From a bacterium (GTDB lineage Bacteria; Bacteroidota; Bacteroidia; NS11-12g; UBA9320), in contig JAAEYY010000011.1 of the NCBI GenBank assembly GCA_018223105.1, positions 1 through 47,701 on the forward strand: a stretch of 47,701 bases of DNA, written 5' to 3'. The notes under the pieces were generated by a model, which made no database searches, was not told where the DNA came from, and saw nothing but the letters and a program-made list of their open reading frames with translations. The first letter of the stretch is position 1. The number at the start of each line of letters is the position of its first letter. The translations under genes were made by a program, and so were the position numbers. Shown here one piece after another: positions 45,106 to 47,701 of the stretch.

Positions 45106-46006
45106 GGAAGACAATATTAAGGTACTCGCAGAACGCATTATCAGCGGTTTAGAATCATTCGAGTTTGAAGTTCTCTTTGTAGACGATGGTTCAACAGACA
45201 GCACTGTAGAACGTATACTTCAGCTCAATGATCCTCGATTTAAAGCCGTAGAGTTGATGAAAAACTTCGGGCAGAGCAGTGCCATGCAAGCGGGAATTGA
45301 TGCTGCATCCGGAGAATATATCATAACCTTAGACGGAGATTTGCAAAACGACCCTTCAGACATCCCAATGATGATTCAAGTTCTGGAAGAAAAGAATGTG
45401 GATCTTGTTGCAGGCGAAAGAATTAATCGTCAGGATGGAATGGTTATCAGAAAATTACCGAGCAAAATTGCCAATTGGATTATTAGAAGAACTACGGAAG
45501 TTCGAATTAGAGATTACGGTTGTACACTTAAGGTCTTCAGAAGAGAGATTGCTAAAAATTTGCATTTGTATGGAGAGCTTCACCGTTTCATTCCGGTGCT
45601 GGCACACTTGCAAGGTGCTAGAATAGTTCAGGTTCCCGTGCAACATCACGCTAGAATCCACGGAAAAAGTAAGTACGGAATTAATAGAACTTTCAAGGTA
45701 GTAAGTGATTTAATGCTGATGCTATTTTTAAAGAAATATCTGCTCAAACCAATGCATTTATTTGGAGGTATTGGCATGGTGATTCTTAGTATTGGTTTAC
45801 TGATCAACGCATACTTTGTTTATCTCAAAATTATGGGCGCAGATATCTGGGGAAGACCTATGCTACTGCTAGGCATTTTACTGGTAATGGGCGGAATACA
45901 GGTAATTACGATTGGTATTTTAGCCGAAATACAGATGCGTACATATTACGAGAGTCAGAATAAAACGACTTATAATATCCGGAAAATACACCGGCATGAA
46001 GCTTAA
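45065..46006 (+). CDS. GtrB/DPM1-like polyprenyl-phosphate glycosyltransferase (GT2)
   Basis: 313 aa. GT2 domain: LVIPVLNEEDNI, VDDGSTDST, GQSSAMQAGID, the metal-binding LDGDLQNDPSDIP, and HARIHGKSKYGINRT before two C-terminal membrane helices (about 225-285). This is the ArnC/GtrB pattern: transfer of a nucleotide sugar to undecaprenyl phosphate at the cytoplasmic face. Start ATG lies inside the upstream GT39 gene, and its end overlaps the next gene by 11 bp, so the three are a tight operon. Confidence 0.92.
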   Translation: MAKTISLVIPVLNEEDNIKVLAERIISGLESFEFEVLFVDDGSTDSTVERILQLNDPRFKAVELMKNFGQSSAMQAGIDAASGEYIITLDGDLQNDPSDIPMMIQVLEEKNVDLVAGERINRQDGMVIRKLPSKIANWIIRRTTEVRIRDYGCTLKVFRREIAKNLHLYGELHRFIPVLAHLQGARIVQVPVQHHARIHGKSKYGINRTFKVVSDLMLMLFLKKYLLKPMHLFGGIGMVILSIGLLINAYFVYLKIMGADIWGRPMLLLGILLVMGGIQVITIGILAEIQMRTYYESQNKTTYNIRKIHRHEA

Positions 46007-46850
46007 AAAAGTCCTAGGTTACTTCCTTAAATTAGGGGTAAGTGCATTCGCCATTTTCTACATTTTTAAAAATGTAGGAACCGACGATTTATGGGAAACA
46101 TTATCTTCTACTTCTATTCTAATCATTCTTTTATGTTTGAGTTTGTATATCCTATCTCAATGGATATCAACACATCGCTTGAATGAAGCGCTCCGTGCTA
46201 TTGACATCAAGGTGCCATTCATAGAGAACTTTAGACTGTATTTCGTAGGCATGGCCTATAACTTATTCCTTCCGGGTGGAATTGGAGGTGACGCTTACAA
46301 AGTGGTTTACTATACGAAGCACTATACAGATCAACGAAAAAAAACCATAGCTGCTTTATTGTACGATAGGCTAATTGGACTACTCGCTATATTTTTACTA
46401 CTAGCTGTATTCGCTTCCATGAGCCCATTGCCTTTCAAGGCCTCCTGGCTCATTGTTTTCGCTGTTGTACCTATTTTCTTTATCGCTCGACATCTAGGTA
46501 GCTTGACATTTAAAAGTTTTACCTCTGTTTTTACCAAGATGACCGGGTTTTCCCTCTTTGTACAACTCACACAAGCCGTGCTGATTACAGCACTCGCTCT
46601 TTCCTACGGATTAAACGATTTACCTGCTATTATTTGTATTTTTTTTATCAGTACCATAGCTACAAGTATTCCTATTTTTCTAGGGGGCTTAGGAGCTCGA
46701 GAAATCGTTTTTGTAAAGATGGCTCAAGTATGGGAACTACCTGAGAGTCCAATGCTCAGCATAGCCGTAATCTTTTCCTTAATTAATGTGATTAGCGCAA
46801 TACCCGGCTTAATTCTAGACTGGAAGATGAAACCTAAGGCTGAATCTTAG
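45996..46850 (+). CDS. Flippase-like (LPG synthase transmembrane domain, UPF0104) protein
   Basis: 284 aa with about eight hydrophobic helices. Signature FLPGGIGGDAYKVVYYTKHY (about 92-111), an R-E motif in FLGGLGAREIVFVKM and ALLYDRLIGLLAIF fit the UPF0104/AglD family, related to the membrane part of lysyl-PG synthase, without the C-terminal aminoacyl-transferase domain. Overlaps the GT2 gene by 11 bp. In such clusters it may help with movement of the lipid-linked sugar, though this is not proven. The 3' end overlaps the convergent LolA-like gene by 17 bp. Confidence 0.88.
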   Translation: MKLKKVLGYFLKLGVSAFAIFYIFKNVGTDDLWETLSSTSILIILLCLSLYILSQWISTHRLNEALRAIDIKVPFIENFRLYFVGMAYNLFLPGGIGGDAYKVVYYTKHYTDQRKKTIAALLYDRLIGLLAIFLLLAVFASMSPLPFKASWLIVFAVVPIFFIARHLGSLTFKSFTSVFTKMTGFSLFVQLTQAVLITALALSYGLNDLPAIICIFFISTIATSIPIFLGGLGAREIVFVKMAQVWELPESPMLSIAVIFSLINVISAIPGLILDWKMKPKAES

Positions 46851-47580
46851 CAATATTTTCCTTACTGAAAAAACTACTGGGAATGCTCTGATCAAAAATC
46901 ATTTTTTCATATCGCATTGTAGTTTTATAGCCGTCCTTTCCTTCGGGAATCATTACGTACTTGGATGCCAACATTCTGCCTCCCATGCTTTTGATATCAG
47001 AACCAATAATGGAATGAACCAAATCTAGGTCTTCATCATAAAACTGAGCCCTCATCTGGATATAGTTGGTTTTATCAATCAATAAGTCAATTCTAGACCA
47101 GATTGAACTTGCTTCATCTTTAGGACTCAAGCTAATGTTATAGCAAGTTTTTCCTCCAAAGGCTAAAGTACCATTCAAAGTTGCTTTATAATCCTCACTA
47201 AAAACTGAACCATTGATAAGGTCATCATTTGTGAGATCTGTACCCATCCAGTTTTGGCTCAACATGCTCATTGGCATTTTGATGGTTTTTTTGATCTTGG
47301 GCAAATAGTTCCAAACTTCATCTTGGTTCTTTAAAAATACTGTACCTTCATCGCTTGAAGGGGCAAGTACGTATGCCGCTGCATAATCTGTGCCTTTCAC
47401 CCATGCCTTCAGGCTCATTTCTTTGTCCCATCGCGGCCGCTCAATTTTAACATTAATGTTTGCGATGACCGTTGCCGCTCGAAGATTAGCTTCCGATTTT
47501 TGTACAATTTGATCTGCAGTAAGATCTGATTTTAATGATAGAAAACCTAAGCTAAAAAGTAAGACTAATTTGGATTTCAT
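46834..47580 (-). CDS. LolA-like outer-membrane lipoprotein-sorting family protein
   Basis: 248 aa. Signal peptide MKSKLVLLFSLGFLSLKS, then a DLTADQIVQKSEANLRAAT start as in LolA_like proteins, AYVLAPSSDEGTVFLKNQDEVWNYLPKIKKTIKMPMS, and SQNWMGTDLTNDDL, the most diagnostic part of the family. No lipobox and no membrane helix beyond the signal, so a periplasmic lipid-binding fold is expected. The start shares a base with the stop of the upstream gene (TAATG), so they are coupled; in other bacteria this family often follows an RND/MMPL or ABC transporter gene. Confidence 0.88.
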   Translation of the reverse strand: MKSKLVLLFSLGFLSLKSDLTADQIVQKSEANLRAATVIANINVKIERPRWDKEMSLKAWVKGTDYAAAYVLAPSSDEGTVFLKNQDEVWNYLPKIKKTIKMPMSMLSQNWMGTDLTNDDLINGSVFSEDYKATLNGTLAFGGKTCYNISLSPKDEASSIWSRIDLLIDKTNYIQMRAQFYDEDLDLVHSIIGSDIKSMGGRMLASKYVMIPEGKDGYKTTMRYEKMIFDQSIPSSFFSKENIAKIQP

Positions 47581-47701
47581 TAATTTGCTTTTGCCGTGTT
47601 GTAGTATTCAAGAGCTTTTGGCATGAGCTCTTTGAGTCGTTCTTTTCTGCGGTCACCATCCAAGTAAGTACTTAAAAACTCGCGAAGTCTTTCCCCACCG
47701 C
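47580..47701 (-). CDS. C-terminal end of an unidentified gene (partial)
   Basis: Reading the minus strand gives an open frame through the window edge that ends with RKERLKELMPKALEYYNTAKAN and a TAA at 47580-47582, overlapping the ATG of the LolA-like gene by one base. Only about 39 residues are inside the window: charged and helical, no motif. Its partner suggests a membrane or transport protein, but nothing in the visible part shows this. Confidence 0.6.
   Translation of the reverse strand, partial: GGERLREFLSTYLDGDRRKERLKELMPKALEYYNTAKAN

Overview
The window comes from a Bacteroidetes genome, most likely a marine member of the Flavobacteriales close to the Cryomorphaceae/Schleiferiaceae type. 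Grounds: the 16S rRNA sequence, at least ten promoter-like boxes of the Bacteroidetes form TAnnTTTG, two secreted proteins with type IX secretion (T9SS) C-terminal sorting domains, SC/AC-type lipoproteins, a complete mevalonate pathway operon as in flavobacteria, and no obvious Shine-Dalgarno sites. The taxon below phylum level is inference. Nothing looks like a prophage, IS element or CRISPR array; this is mostly chromosomal core and outer-envelope gene content.

Layout. 1-1089: 5' two-thirds of a 16S rRNA gene on the minus strand, preceded (1090-1789) by an AT-rich leader with three tandem rrn promoters spaced 93-94 bp. 1790-5742: an unknown secreted protein converging on a secreted WD40-caspase-EF-hand protein. 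5862-10397: bestrophin-like channel, ABC-F ATPase, purH. 10471-16676: a large outer-membrane barrel protein with a degenerate peptidase-like N-terminus, divergent from ornithine aminotransferase rocD; then miaB with an overlapping secreted phosphatase. 16789-22714: two related lipoproteins, then GSCFA protein, RmlD-like reductase and a T9SS-secreted propeller protein. 22716-30905: isoprenoid operon on the minus strand (DUF2797, type 2 IPP isomerase, class II HMG-CoA reductase, GHMP kinase, AAA ATPase, mevalonate diphosphate decarboxylase, mevalonate kinase, UbiA prenyltransferase). 31060-36384: M14 carboxypeptidase lipoprotein abutting a second, larger caspase-EF-hand protein. 36420-39364: lipoprotein and PBP1A. 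39531-40009: DUF2892 and HMA metal-binding proteins behind an FNR-like palindrome. 40006-41507: small membrane protein and gpsA. 41539-43428: second T9SS protein. 43441-46850: overlapping ArnT-like GT, GtrB/DPM1-like GT2 and flippase-like membrane protein. 46834-47701: LolA-like protein and the C-terminal end of another gene.

How it works together. The isoprenoid operon takes HMG-CoA to IPP/DMAPP and ends in a prenyltransferase; the one otherwise missing step (phosphomevalonate kinase) has a natural candidate in the unassigned GHMP kinase. An AAA ATPase gene sits in the middle of this operon with its own consensus promoter, over which lies a palindromic repeat with 15-bp period: the best candidate here for an undescribed regulatory unit. 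The two secreted caspase-propeller-EF-hand paralogues, 27 kb apart with the same His-Cys spacing and C-terminal tail, are the most striking protein architecture. Several genes (rocD, purH, miaB, the AAA ATPase, a T9SS protein) have the -7 box only 5-10 bases before the start codon, which predicts leaderless or nearly leaderless mRNAs.
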